From an uncultured Aquimarina sp. (GTDB lineage: Bacteria; Bacteroidota; Bacteroidia; Flavobacteriales; Flavobacteriaceae): a stretch of 64,000 nucleotides of DNA. Position 1 is the stretch's first letter, and the number at the start of each line of letters is the position of its first letter. The stretch covers positions 186,001 to 250,000 of the forward strand of contig NZ_CANMED010000003.1 in the NCBI RefSeq assembly GCF_947496855.1, read 5' to 3'. This document shows positions 1-9,018 of the stretch, in pieces. The translations under genes were made by a program, and so were the position numbers. Below the pieces are notes generated by a model. That model ran no database searches, was not told the origin of the DNA, and saw only the letters and a list, made by a program, of their open reading frames with translations.

Positions 1-719
1 CTCTTAATACTATAAAAGAAAAACCAGTCCCAACACCCGAAAAAGTAATTACAGATCCTAAGGAAACTGAAGTTTGGAACCCAGAACCTAAAGTAATTTC
101 TTTTAATGATGGGAATGTGCCTTCGGATGCTATCCAACTTTTTAATGGAAATGACTTAGAACAATGGATCTCAACCAAAGATTCTACAGCAGCTGCTTGG
201 ACTATCAATCCTGATAAAACCATGACGGTAAAACCTGGCACAGGTGATATCCAGACTAAAAATGTTTTTGGAAGTGTGCAATTACACCTAGAATGGAAAG
301 CTCCAGACGTAGTTAAAGGAGAAGGACAAGGGAGAGGAAATAGCGGGGTTTTCTTTCAGAATAAATATGAGGTACAAATTCTTGATAGTTATCAAAATAG
401 GACATATGCTAACGGCCAAGCTACTTCTGTTTACAAACAACATATACCACTAGTAAACGCAACCAAACCTAATAATGAATGGCAGACCTACGACATCATA
501 TTTCATCAACCAAAATTTGCTGATGGTAAGAAAGTAAAATCAGGATCATTTACAGTAATCCATAATGGTGTTCTAGTACAAGATCATGTAGAAATTTTAG
601 GTAGCACAGAATACATTGGTCCTCCTAAAAATGAACCACATGGGAAAGGACCGATAAAACTACAAGACCATAGTAATCCAGTAAATTACAGGAACATCTG
701 GATTAGAAAATTAAATTAA
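1..719 (+). CDS. DUF1080 (3-keto-disaccharide hydrolase-type) protein, 5' end outside window
   Basis: The reading frame is open from base 3 to the stop at 717-719 with no stop upstream, so this is the C-terminal part of a longer protein and the GTG at 117 is probably not its start. The visible part reads LFNGNDLEQW, then a beta-sandwich with the HLEWKAPD and RGNSGVFF segments, ending in the NPVNYRNIWIRKL tail. This is the pattern of the DUF1080/3-keto-disaccharide hydrolase family, a secreted or lipoprotein jelly roll common in marine Bacteroidota. The Pro/Glu-rich stretch before it looks like a linker, possibly from a second domain or a lipoprotein anchor upstream. Its substrate cannot be told. 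It converges on the sugar kinase, and the two stop codons are adjacent. Confidence 0.85.
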   Translation, partial: LNTIKEKPVPTPEKVITDPKETEVWNPEPKVISFNDGNVPSDAIQLFNGNDLEQWISTKDSTAAAWTINPDKTMTVKPGTGDIQTKNVFGSVQLHLEWKAPDVVKGEGQGRGNSGVFFQNKYEVQILDSYQNRTYANGQATSVYKQHIPLVNATKPNNEWQTYDIIFHQPKFADGKKVKSGSFTVIHNGVLVQDHVEILGSTEYIGPPKNEPHGKGPIKLQDHSNPVNYRNIWIRKLN

Positions 720-1601
720 TTATTGATTTTTTATAAAACCCTCAACCTCTTTATCAGAAAAAACAGGATTTGCACCTTCGCTACCTGCTACCATAGCTCC
801 AATAGCACAGGCATAATCTATAGATAACTGAGGTTCATTCCCTTGTAGTAACTTAGAAATTAATGTTGCTAAAAAAGAATCTCCTGCCCCAACCGTATCC
901 ACTACTTTAATCGTATATCCAGTATTATGATAAAAAGATTTATTATGATATAAAGTAGCTCCTTTTCCTCCTTTAGTAATACAAATCTGAGAAGTGTTAG
1001 AATATGCAGAAATAGCCTTTATTTGATCCTCAAGGGTGATTTTATTTATCTCAAAATGATTGCAAACTTCATCAAGTTCTTCGTCGTTTAACTTAATAAA
1101 ATCAGCTCTTTTCATTAACTCAGAAAGTAATTGAGCATCATAATGAGGAGGCCGAAGATTAACATCTAAAATTTTAAACTTAGCTTTATTTAGTAGTTCG
1201 AATAAGGTATTTCTTGAAACATCATTTCTAGCTGCTAGACTACCAAAAATAAATGCATCAGAAATAAGCACCTCTTCATTAGCTTGTTTAATGTTTTCTA
1301 TAAAATCCCAAGCAACAGGACGACTGATCTCATAAGAAGCGGTTCCTTCATCATCTAAAGTAACCAAGACCTCACCTGTATGATGATTATGATCCTTTTG
1401 GATGGTTTCTAAAGACAATCCTTGTTTGTCTATATATTGTATAATATCATGTCCTAAATCATCAACGCCAACTTTGGTAATAATAGACGCATCAATACCC
1501 ATAGTTTTTAATCGTAAAGCAACATTAAGTGGTGCACCTCCTATTTTTTTGTGACGCGGAAATATATCCCAAAGTACTTCTCCGAAACAACCTATTTTCA
1601 T
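720..1601 (-). CDS. PfkB-family sugar kinase, fructokinase type
   Basis: This cytoplasmic kinase of 293 residues belongs to the ribokinase/PfkB family. It shows the N-terminal GGAPLNVA segment (about 21-28) that contacts the sugar, and the C-terminal signature DTVGAGDSF (235-243), where Asp241 is the expected catalytic base. Length and motifs fit fructokinases, which phosphorylate fructose to fructose-6-phosphate, but related kinases for other sugars share them, so the substrate is inferred. It lies downstream of the arginine operon terminator and is probably transcribed separately. It is not part of the alginate kinase step, which is covered by kdgK further on. Confidence 0.82.
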   Translation of the reverse strand: MKIGCFGEVLWDIFPRHKKIGGAPLNVALRLKTMGIDASIITKVGVDDLGHDIIQYIDKQGLSLETIQKDHNHHTGEVLVTLDDEGTASYEISRPVAWDFIENIKQANEEVLISDAFIFGSLAARNDVSRNTLFELLNKAKFKILDVNLRPPHYDAQLLSELMKRADFIKLNDEELDEVCNHFEINKITLEDQIKAISAYSNTSQICITKGGKGATLYHNKSFYHNTGYTIKVVDTVGAGDSFLATLISKLLQGNEPQLSIDYACAIGAMVAGSEGANPVFSDKEVEGFIKNQ

Positions 1602-1647
1602 GATTTATAAATTTTATCTAAGATATCAATTATTACACGTTTAGCAC

Positions 1648-1687
1648 AAAAAAACAATCCTCAACGGTTAACTACTCCGTTGAGGAT
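1648..1687 (-). terminator. Rho-independent terminator of the arginine/proline operon
   Basis: A perfect 11-bp stem (1657-1667 pairing with 1677-1687) encloses a 9-nt loop. Read on the minus strand it is followed at once by a run of T opposite the A tract at 1648-1654. It lies about 150 bases downstream of the argH stop, so it should end the long arginine operon before the kinase gene. The rest of the 1602-1835 gap shows nothing else I can name. Confidence 0.85.
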
Positions 1688-1835
1688 CTAGGTTGAAGCC
1701 TAAAAAATTAAACTAACTCAACTTACACTCAATTAACAGCTTCAACTTCTCTTACATATTTTAATATTTCCTTTTTATAGATTTCAGACGATATACAAAA
1801 AGTTTTATATGACAGACTGAAATAATGTTTTTTTT

Positions 1836-3113
1836 CTAAACTAATTTCAATTTTTCTTTAATCTCATCTAAACACAGCTTATTAATGCTGCCTATATGAC
1901 TATGCTTAGTATTCTTTTCTGGTTTATAATTTCCGTCTTCGATATCCAATCCAATTTTCACATACGCATCTCTAAAAGACATTCCTTTCATTACTAATTC
2001 ATTTAAAGTATCTACACTAAATAAATAATCATATTTATTATCATCCAATATGTTTTCATTGACCGTCACATTTTTTAACGCGTAAATTGCCATTTCTAAA
2101 CACGCTTTTAAATCCTGAATAGCCGGTACAATTCCTTCTTTTAGTAATTGTAAATCTCTATGATATCCACTTGGTAAGTTATTAGTCAACAAACTCAATT
2201 CATAAGGCAATGCCTGAATTTTATTACATTTCCCTCTGATCAATTCAAATACATCAGGATTCTTTTTATGAGGCATAATACTAGAACCCGTAGTCAACTC
2301 TGATGGTATACTCATAAAGTCAAAATTCTGACTCATATATAAACAGACATCCATAGCTAGTTTAGAAAGTGTTCCCGCCACACTACTCATAGCAAAAGCG
2401 GTAGATTTTTCGGATTTACCTCTACTCATTTGTGCAGCTACCACGTTATATTTTAACGTTTCGAAACCTAATTCTTTCGTAGTAAATTCTCGATCAATGG
2501 GAAATGAACTTCCATATCCAGCAGCACTACCTAATGGATTTTGATCTACAACTTTTAATGCTGCATTCACAAAATATAAATCATCCACAAAACTCTCTGC
2601 ATATGCCGAAAACCATAAGCCAAATGAGGATGGCATTGCAATCTGAAGATGTGTATATCCTGGCAGTAGAACTTCTCTATATTTTTCTGCAGAACTTAAT
2701 AAGTTTTCTGATAATTCTTTGACCTGAGATTTTATCTGTAATAATTCATTTTTTAGATACATATGCATCGCTACCAAAACTTGATCATTTCTAGATCTAG
2801 CGGTATGAATTTTCTTTCCAGCATCACCGATTTTTTTTGTGAGTTCGAATTCAATTTTAGAATGTACATCTTCAAATTGATCTTCTATTACAAAAGTTCC
2901 TTCTTCAACCTGCTTTGCCAATACATTTAGCTCTCTTTCAATTGCGGAAATATCCTGATCAGAAAGTAACTTAATCTTATGCAGCATCTTAGCGTGTGCT
3001 AATGTCGCTTGTACATCATATTTAGCAATTACCAAATCAAGTTGTCTGTCATTACCGACAGTAAACATATCTATTTTTTGGTCAGTTGGTAATCCTTTAT
3101 CCCAAAGTTTCAT
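1836..3113 (-). CDS. argH: Argininosuccinate lyase
   Basis: ArgH cleaves argininosuccinate to arginine and fumarate, the last step of arginine synthesis. The protein of 425 residues has the superfamily signature around GSSIMPHKKNPD (276-287), with the catalytic serine in this loop, and the TARSRNDQV segment (about 104-112) typical of argininosuccinate lyases. It is somewhat shorter than the usual 450-470 residues, the C-terminal region being compact, which I take as a lineage trait rather than damage. The start overlaps the end of the upstream deacylase gene by 4 bases (ATGA), indicating translational coupling. It is the last gene of the operon. Confidence 0.95.
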   Translation of the reverse strand: MKLWDKGLPTDQKIDMFTVGNDRQLDLVIAKYDVQATLAHAKMLHKIKLLSDQDISAIERELNVLAKQVEEGTFVIEDQFEDVHSKIEFELTKKIGDAGKKIHTARSRNDQVLVAMHMYLKNELLQIKSQVKELSENLLSSAEKYREVLLPGYTHLQIAMPSSFGLWFSAYAESFVDDLYFVNAALKVVDQNPLGSAAGYGSSFPIDREFTTKELGFETLKYNVVAAQMSRGKSEKSTAFAMSSVAGTLSKLAMDVCLYMSQNFDFMSIPSELTTGSSIMPHKKNPDVFELIRGKCNKIQALPYELSLLTNNLPSGYHRDLQLLKEGIVPAIQDLKACLEMAIYALKNVTVNENILDDNKYDYLFSVDTLNELVMKGMSFRDAYVKIGLDIEDGNYKPEKNTKHSHIGSINKLCLDEIKEKLKLV

Positions 3114-4174
3114 ACTATTCCTTCTAAAATTTTAATATATAGCGCTACACCTTCTTTAATTTCATCCACATAAATAAATTCATTAGCAGAATGAGATCTT
3201 GTAGAATCTCCTGGTCCCAATTTTAAAGATGGACAACTTAATACAGATTGATCCGAAAGTGTAGGTGAACCATAAGTAGTCCTTCCTAAATTGATTCCAG
3301 ATTTCACAATAGCGTGATCCTTTGGTATCGATGAAGATCCTAAATGTAATGATCTTGGTTTTACCTCAACATTCTTAGGCATAGCATCTTTTACTATTTC
3401 TAAAACTTCTTCATTTTTATATGCATCATTTACTCTAATGTCGATTACCAGATTGCAATGAGAAGGAACTACATTATGTTGATTTCCTGCATTTATCTGG
3501 GTGACCGTCATTTTCACATCTCCTAAAGTTTCAGAACTTTTTTTGAATTTATAATTCTTAAACCATTCAATTACTTTCAGCGTATTATAGATCGCATTAT
3601 CATCATTAGGATGTGCCGCGTGACTGGCAGTTCCTTTTACGGAAACATCTAAGACCAACAAGCCTTTTTCTGCAATTGCCAATTGCATCAATGTTGGTTC
3701 ACCAACAATCGCAAATTCAACATTTTTTAGATATTTTAAAATACTTTTTAATCCTAAAGGTCCACTACTCTCCTCTTCTGCTGAAGCTGCTATTACGAAA
3801 TTATACTTCAAATTATCTCTATTGTAGAAATAGGTAAATGTGGTAATTAATGAGACTAAACATCCTCCAGCATCATTGCTTCCTAATCCATATAGTTTTT
3901 CATCTTCTACAAATGCTTTAAAAGGGTCATTGGTATAATTACCATTAGGTTTTACAGTGTCATGATGAGAGTTTAATAAAATCGTTGGCTTCGTTTCATC
4001 AAAATATTTATTGTAGGCCCAAATATTATTATTCTCTCTTTCGAAAGGAATATTATATTGAAAAAACCAATCCTCTATCAACTTAGCCGTTCCCTCTTCT
4101 TCTGAAGAAAAAGATTGGGTTTCGATCAATTTATGTAAAAGCTCAATGCTTTTGTTTGTTAATTCTTGTATCAT
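3110..4174 (-). CDS. argE: M20-family deacylase of arginine synthesis (ArgE-like, probably acts on N-acyl-citrulline)
   Basis: This is a 354-residue M20 metallopeptidase-type hydrolase. Metal-site segments are visible: NSHHDTV (about 68-74), GLGSNDAGG, the catalytic ASAEEESSG region and VGEPT. It sits between argB and argH in an operon with an N-acylornithine-type transcarbamylase. In that variant the acyl group is kept through the transcarbamylase step, so the likely substrate is N-succinyl-citrulline (or N-acetyl-citrulline) rather than N-acetylornithine. The family alone does not fix the acyl group. It overlaps argH by 4 bases and is 2 bases from argB. Confidence 0.88.
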   Translation of the reverse strand: MIQELTNKSIELLHKLIETQSFSSEEEGTAKLIEDWFFQYNIPFERENNNIWAYNKYFDETKPTILLNSHHDTVKPNGNYTNDPFKAFVEDEKLYGLGSNDAGGCLVSLITTFTYFYNRDNLKYNFVIAASAEEESSGPLGLKSILKYLKNVEFAIVGEPTLMQLAIAEKGLLVLDVSVKGTASHAAHPNDDNAIYNTLKVIEWFKNYKFKKSSETLGDVKMTVTQINAGNQHNVVPSHCNLVIDIRVNDAYKNEEVLEIVKDAMPKNVEVKPRSLHLGSSSIPKDHAIVKSGINLGRTTYGSPTLSDQSVLSCPSLKLGPGDSTRSHSANEFIYVDEIKEGVALYIKILEGIV

Positions 4175-4176
4175 TA

Positions 4177-4959
4177 TTATAGACTCAAAGTAGTGTGCTT
4201 TATAGTATTATCTTTTATAAAATCTGCATTAGCAATATGTACTTTGCTTACATCTTTCTGTAATGCATCAAAACAGTTTTTCAATTTTGGCAGCATTCCG
4301 TCTGAAATTGCTTCAGCATCTCTTAATTCTGTATATTTTTCTAAATCAATATATTCAATTACAGAATCTTTATCTTCTATGTTTTCTAAAACTCCTTTTA
4401 GCTCGAAACAATAAAAAAGCGAAACATCATAATGTATTCCCATTGCCGATGCTATTTCTGAAGCAATAGTATCCGCATTGGTATTAAATAATTGTCCATT
4501 ACCGTCATGAGTAACAGCGCAGAATATGGGTGTTATCTGCATGTCTAAAAAACTTCTGATAATATTTCCGTTTACTGTAGTTACATCTCCAACATATCCA
4601 TAATCAACGAACTGTGCTGGTCTTTTATCAGCAACTATAACATTAGCATCTGCTCCTGTTAATCCCAAAGCATTGCAATTATATCTCTGTAAACCAGAAA
4701 CAATAGTCTTATTTAATAAACCAGCATATGTCATTACTACAATCTCCAAATTCTCTGCTGAAGTAATTCTTCTTCCGTCTATCATTTCGGTTTTTACTCC
4801 TAATTTTGAAGCTAGCTTAGTCGCTGATTTCCCTCCTCCGTGGATTAGAATTTTTGGGTCGTCAATTTTAGCAAAATCTTTTAGAAATGAATCTAAGGCT
4901 CTTTCATCTTCAATGATGTTACCTCCTATTTTTGCTACTAATAACTTTTGTTTTTTCAT
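4177..4959 (-). CDS. argB: N-acyl-glutamate kinase (ArgB)
   Basis: This 260-residue amino acid kinase shows the N-terminal KIGGNII phosphate loop, HGGGKSA (about 40-46) for glutamate backbone binding, and ALGLTGADANVI in the middle. It phosphorylates the side chain of N-acyl-glutamate, the second step of arginine synthesis. In Bacteroidota with a succinylornithine transcarbamylase the true substrate is likely N-succinyl-glutamate. It overlaps the upstream argF' by 4 bases, so the two are translated together. Confidence 0.93.
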   Translation of the reverse strand: MKKQKLLVAKIGGNIIEDERALDSFLKDFAKIDDPKILIHGGGKSATKLASKLGVKTEMIDGRRITSAENLEIVVMTYAGLLNKTIVSGLQRYNCNALGLTGADANVIVADKRPAQFVDYGYVGDVTTVNGNIIRSFLDMQITPIFCAVTHDGNGQLFNTNADTIASEIASAMGIHYDVSLFYCFELKGVLENIEDKDSVIEYIDLEKYTELRDAEAISDGMLPKLKNCFDALQKDVSKVHIANADFIKDNTIKHTTLSL

Positions 4960-5909
4960 CCCTTAGTTTTTTCCAAAATTTTCTTTAGAACCAATTGAGC
5001 GGCATACGTTCTGTTATTAGCCTGTTCTATTACAATCGAATTGTCACTATCTATCACCGCATCATCTACAACCACATTTCTTCTGACTGGCAAACAGTGC
5101 ATAAATTTTGCATTGTTTGTTAGCTTCATTTTTTCTTCTGTTATTTTCCAACTTTCTTCTTGAGATGTTTTTCCATAGTGTGTGTAGGAACTCCAGTTTT
5201 TCACGTAAATGAAGTCTGCATCTTTAAACGCCTTTTCTTGATTGTACTCAATGGGCACCTCATTAGTAATATGACTGGCTAACTCAAATCCCACTGGATG
5301 GGTAATTACAAAATCTGCTTCCATTCGCTTTGTCATTTCTACAAAAGAATTAGCAACTGCCTGCGGTAAGGCTTTAGGATGCGGCGCCCATGATAGTACA
5401 ATCTTTGGTTTGTTATGTATTGGTTTATACTCGGTTATGGTTATTGCGTCTGTAAGTGCCTGCAATGGATGTCCTATAGCACTTTCCATATTAACTACAG
5501 GGATTGTAGCATATTTGATAAAACTTTTTAGGACGTTCTCACTGTAATCGTCTTCTCTATTTTCTAGTTTTGCAAAAGCTCTAATCGCTAGCACATCACA
5601 ATATTGCGAAACTACCTGCGCTGCTTCTTTTACATGCTCTGAATTACCTTGATTCATTACTGTTCCATCGCCATACTCCAATGACCAACCTTCTCCTGTA
5701 AAATTCATTACGATTACATTCATTCCTAGATTCAAAGCAGCCTTCTGCGTACTTAGTCGTGTACGTAAACTAGGATTAAAAAATAATAAGCCTATTGTTT
5801 TATCTGTACCTAAAGTCTTATTAGACAAAGGATTTTGTTTCATTTCAATCGCTTCATTCACCCATGTATCAAGTGAATCGATATCTTTTATCGAAAAGTA
5901 ATTATTCAT
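4956..5909 (-). CDS. argF': N-succinylornithine carbamoyltransferase (SOTCase type)
   Basis: This 317-residue transcarbamylase has the carbamoyl-phosphate motif SLRTR (47-51), GHPLQAL for the second substrate region, and HCLPVRRNV near the C-terminus. It resembles the Bacteroides fragilis succinylornithine enzyme rather than ordinary ornithine transcarbamylase. In published work on this family the residue after the MDGD-like loop decides acyl specificity: Glu92 in the Xanthomonas acetylornithine enzyme, Pro90 in B. fragilis. Here the aligned residue is Ser90, and an E92S change was reported to convert the acetyl enzyme to a succinyl one, as I recall. Succinylornithine is therefore the best prediction. 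It overlaps proB by 8 bases. Confidence 0.9.
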   Translation of the reverse strand: MNNYFSIKDIDSLDTWVNEAIEMKQNPLSNKTLGTDKTIGLLFFNPSLRTRLSTQKAALNLGMNVIVMNFTGEGWSLEYGDGTVMNQGNSEHVKEAAQVVSQYCDVLAIRAFAKLENREDDYSENVLKSFIKYATIPVVNMESAIGHPLQALTDAITITEYKPIHNKPKIVLSWAPHPKALPQAVANSFVEMTKRMEADFVITHPVGFELASHITNEVPIEYNQEKAFKDADFIYVKNWSSYTHYGKTSQEESWKITEEKMKLTNNAKFMHCLPVRRNVVVDDAVIDSDNSIVIEQANNRTYAAQLVLKKILEKTKG

Positions 5910-6690
5910 TATATACTGCTTTAACTATTTTGGTAAAAGAAATTTTCTCATCAATTACATCTACCATAAAATTATCTTCTAAACCATTTACGATCCATGT
6001 ATCTATACCTTCATTTTGAGTAATACCTGCGGCTTGTACTTTGGATTGCATTCCTCCAGTACCATGTGTAGATATAGAAGAAACAATTTCGTTTGTTAAT
6101 GATTCTATATCAAATACTTCATCGATCGTTACATAGGTTTTATTTTCTACAGATTCTTTAGTGCAAATACCATTTGTATTTGTTGCTATCACCAATAAAT
6201 CTGCTTCTAACAAACAAGCCGTCAATGCTGCTAACTTATCATTGTCTCCAAATTGAATTTCATCAGTAGCAACGGTATCATTTTCATTAATGATGGGGAT
6301 GTAATTATTAGCCACTAATACATTTATTGTATTTACTATATTCTCTTTAGATTGTTCTCTTTCAAAATCAGAGTAAGACAGTAAACATTGGGATGTTAGT
6401 AATCCCAAATCTCTAAAACTCTCCTGAAAAATTCGCATTAAATGAGGTTGTCCTATAGATGCTAATGCTTGCTTTACATTAATTTCTTTGCCATTACTTT
6501 CTAAGTTTACAAATTGCTTAGCCACAGCAATCGCACCCGAACTAACAAGCACAAATTCATATGCATCTTGTAAGGCGACAATTTGTTTACCAATATCTTC
6601 TATCTTACCTCTAGATATATGATCTGTTTCTTTGGTTAAGACATTAGACCCTATCTTCAATACTATTCTCTTCTTATCTGATCTGCCCAT
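5902..6690 (-). CDS. proB: Glutamate 5-kinase
   Basis: ProB makes gamma-glutamyl phosphate, the first step of proline synthesis. The core begins with KRIVLKIGSNVL and continues with VSSGAIAVA and FGDNDKLAA, all typical of the kinase. The frame is open up to 6735, but the extra 15 residues lie inside proA and do not resemble the family N-terminus. I therefore chose the ATG at 6690, giving about 262 residues and a 17-base overlap with proA. The C-terminal PUA domain of E. coli ProB is absent, as in many Bacteroidota forms. It lies in the arginine operon between proA and argF'. Confidence 0.9.
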   Translation of the reverse strand: MGRSDKKRIVLKIGSNVLTKETDHISRGKIEDIGKQIVALQDAYEFVLVSSGAIAVAKQFVNLESNGKEINVKQALASIGQPHLMRIFQESFRDLGLLTSQCLLSYSDFEREQSKENIVNTINVLVANNYIPIINENDTVATDEIQFGDNDKLAALTACLLEADLLVIATNTNGICTKESVENKTYVTIDEVFDIESLTNEIVSSISTHGTGGMQSKVQAAGITQNEGIDTWIVNGLEDNFMVDVIDEKISFTKIVKAVYNE

Positions 6691-7870
6691 TTCCATGTAT
6701 ATACCATTTATTTGTAACCAAATGTTGTAAGCCAATTGGCCCCCTTTGGTGCAACTTATCCGTACTTATCGCTAACTCTCCTCCTAAACCTAATTGAAAA
6801 CCATCTGTAAATCTAGTGGAGGCATTATGATATACTGCTGCGCAATCTACGTTTGCCATAAAAACCTCAGCTTCTTTTTGATTTCTAGTAATGATGGCCG
6901 CAGAATGTCCACCACTATATTTATTGATCTTCGAAATTGCTTCTGGAGCGTTTTCTGTTTCTCCAATAACAATTTTATAATCTAAAAATTCTTCTTGCCA
7001 TATATTATCATCAGAAATTGGATTTACATCTACATATTTCGACAATGACGGATCACCTATTATTTCTACATTAAAATTTTTAAGCGTTGTGATGAGGTTT
7101 CTTATAAAATCTTCCTTATTAGGAAGATTTTTATCTATTAAAACCTTATCCACAGCATTACAAGCAGAAATTTTATCTGTCTTTCCATTAATAATATTAT
7201 CCAAAGCCAATGCTCTATCAGCCTCATTATGAACGTAGACAAAGTTATTACCTCTTCCACTGACGATCACAGGACACGTAGCATGTTCTTTTACAAATGC
7301 TATCAGTTTTTCTCCTCCTCTAGGAACAATTAAATCCACATTTTGAGTTGGTTTTTCTAAGAATGCTTGGGTTTCTGATCTATTATAATTGAGATACTCT
7401 ACCCAATCGGTTGAAATATTATTGTCAAACAAAGCTTGATGCCATAGTTTTACAATTCCCAGATTAGAATATAAAGACTCTTTTCCTCCTTTTAACAAAA
7501 TTTTATTTCCCGATTTAAATGCAATTCCTGCTGCTTCTATAGTTACATCCGGTCTAGATTCATAGATAATTAACACTGTCCCAAACGGAGCAGTTTTATT
7601 AAATACCTGCATACCATTATCATGAGTAAATCGAAAACGTTCCACTCCTATTGGATCTTCTTGATTGCTTAATTGTGTAAGTGCCGCAATCATAGTCTCG
7701 ATTTTACTTTCATCTACTTCTAATCGATCCCGCATTGCCAAATCATCTCCTGTATAGGATGCAAGATCTTTTAAGTTTGCTTTAAGTATACTGTCTCTAT
7801 GTTCATCTACCAGTACAGCCATCTTTCGTAACACTGAGTTTTTCTGTGATATATCTAATGTAATACTCAT
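6674..7870 (-). CDS. proA: Gamma-glutamyl phosphate reductase
   Basis: This 398-residue aldehyde-dehydrogenase-fold enzyme reduces gamma-glutamyl phosphate to glutamate semialdehyde. IIYESRPDVT (about 101-110) and the catalytic Cys237 in KISACNAVDKV are clear, as is the C-terminal RFTDGFQLGLGGELAISTDKLHQRGPIG region. It is 2 bases downstream of argD and overlaps proB. It is full length. Confidence 0.94.
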   Translation of the reverse strand: MSITLDISQKNSVLRKMAVLVDEHRDSILKANLKDLASYTGDDLAMRDRLEVDESKIETMIAALTQLSNQEDPIGVERFRFTHDNGMQVFNKTAPFGTVLIIYESRPDVTIEAAGIAFKSGNKILLKGGKESLYSNLGIVKLWHQALFDNNISTDWVEYLNYNRSETQAFLEKPTQNVDLIVPRGGEKLIAFVKEHATCPVIVSGRGNNFVYVHNEADRALALDNIINGKTDKISACNAVDKVLIDKNLPNKEDFIRNLITTLKNFNVEIIGDPSLSKYVDVNPISDDNIWQEEFLDYKIVIGETENAPEAISKINKYSGGHSAAIITRNQKEAEVFMANVDCAAVYHNASTRFTDGFQLGLGGELAISTDKLHQRGPIGLQHLVTNKWYIHGNGQIR

Positions 7871-7872
7871 AT

Positions 7873-9012
7873 TTATATCTTTTTTGGTACTAAAACTTTT
7901 TGCAATGCCTTAATGAACTGATCTATTTCAGATTTACCTATTGTTAAAGGCGGAAGTATCCGTAGTAACTTTTTGTTCATTGCACCTCCAGTAAAAATAT
8001 GCTCATCATAAATTAGTTTTTTTCGAAGATCACTAACTTCAAAATCAAATTCTAACCCTAGCATCAATCCCTTTCCTTTCACTTTCTTTACTCCAGGAAG
8101 TCGAATCGCTTCAGACATAAAATAATCTCCTGTTAGTTTTGCATTATCAATCAAATTCTCCATTTCTAATATTTCCAAAACTGATAAAGCTGCAACACAA
8201 GCTAAGTGATTTCCTCCAAAGGTTGTACCCAGCATTCCATAACTAGGTTCGATGTGCGGTGCAATCATAATGCCTCCAATTGGGAAACCATTACCCATTC
8301 CTTTAGCAATAGAAATAATATCTGGTGTAATCCCGTGATATTGATGTGCAAAAAACTTCCCAGTTCTACCAAATCCGGCCTGTATCTCATCCAAAATTAA
8401 TACTACACTATTTTCTTTGCATAATTTTTCTAATCTCTTAAAAAACTCGGTTGTTCCTTCATCTAAACCTCCAACTCCTTGAATTGGTTCAATAATTACA
8501 GCACATACATCTCCTTTTTTTAATTCTTTTTGGACTAAATCTAAATTATTTAATGGCAAAAAGGTGACATTTTGTTGCATATTCAAGGGTGAATTAATCT
8601 TAGTATTATCTGTAGCTGCAACCGCCGCAGAGGTTCTACCATGGAAGGCATTCTCAAATGAAATAACCCTAGATTTACCCGTATAAAAAGAGGCTAGTTT
8701 TAAAGCATTTTCATTTGCTTCTGCTCCAGAATTACATAAGAATAACTGGTATTCATTGTACCCAGACATTTTGCCTAATTTATCTGCTAACTCGGATTGT
8801 AAACTATTCTGAACGGCATTAGAATAAAACCCTATTTTTTCTATTTGTTCTTTTACTTTTTTTACATAATGTGGATGTCCATGACCTACAGATATTACAG
8901 CATGGCCTCCATATAAATCTAAATATTCAGTTCCATCTTTATCTACCACAATACTATCATAGGCATTAACAGGCTCTACATCGTATAAAGGATATACATC
9001 GAATAGTTTCAT
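7873..9012 (-). CDS. argD: N-acyl-ornithine aminotransferase
   Basis: This class III PLP aminotransferase of 379 residues has the NSGAEANE segment (95-102), LDEIQAGFGRTG (207-218) and the PLP-binding Lys237 in SIAKGMGNGFPIGG. It converts N-acyl-glutamate semialdehyde to N-acyl-ornithine. In this operon the acyl group is probably succinyl. It could also use ornithine or succinylornithine as other members do, but position and motifs favour biosynthesis. It lies 6 bases after proC. Confidence 0.93.
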   Translation of the reverse strand: MKLFDVYPLYDVEPVNAYDSIVVDKDGTEYLDLYGGHAVISVGHGHPHYVKKVKEQIEKIGFYSNAVQNSLQSELADKLGKMSGYNEYQLFLCNSGAEANENALKLASFYTGKSRVISFENAFHGRTSAAVAATDNTKINSPLNMQQNVTFLPLNNLDLVQKELKKGDVCAVIIEPIQGVGGLDEGTTEFFKRLEKLCKENSVVLILDEIQAGFGRTGKFFAHQYHGITPDIISIAKGMGNGFPIGGIMIAPHIEPSYGMLGTTFGGNHLACVAALSVLEILEMENLIDNAKLTGDYFMSEAIRLPGVKKVKGKGLMLGLEFDFEVSDLRKKLIYDEHIFTGGAMNKKLLRILPPLTIGKSEIDQFIKALQKVLVPKKI

Positions 9013-9018
9013 AGATTT

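Noticed and set aside
117..119. GTG as start of the first gene
   Set aside because: The frame stays open to the window edge with linker-like coding upstream, so the gene is cut by the window rather than starting here.
1836..3113. argH as a truncated pseudogene because of its short length
   Set aside because: All signatures and the C-terminus are intact, and it is coupled within a complete operon.
6691..6735. Upstream start of proB
   Set aside because: The extra residues lie inside the proA end and do not resemble the glutamate kinase N-terminus.
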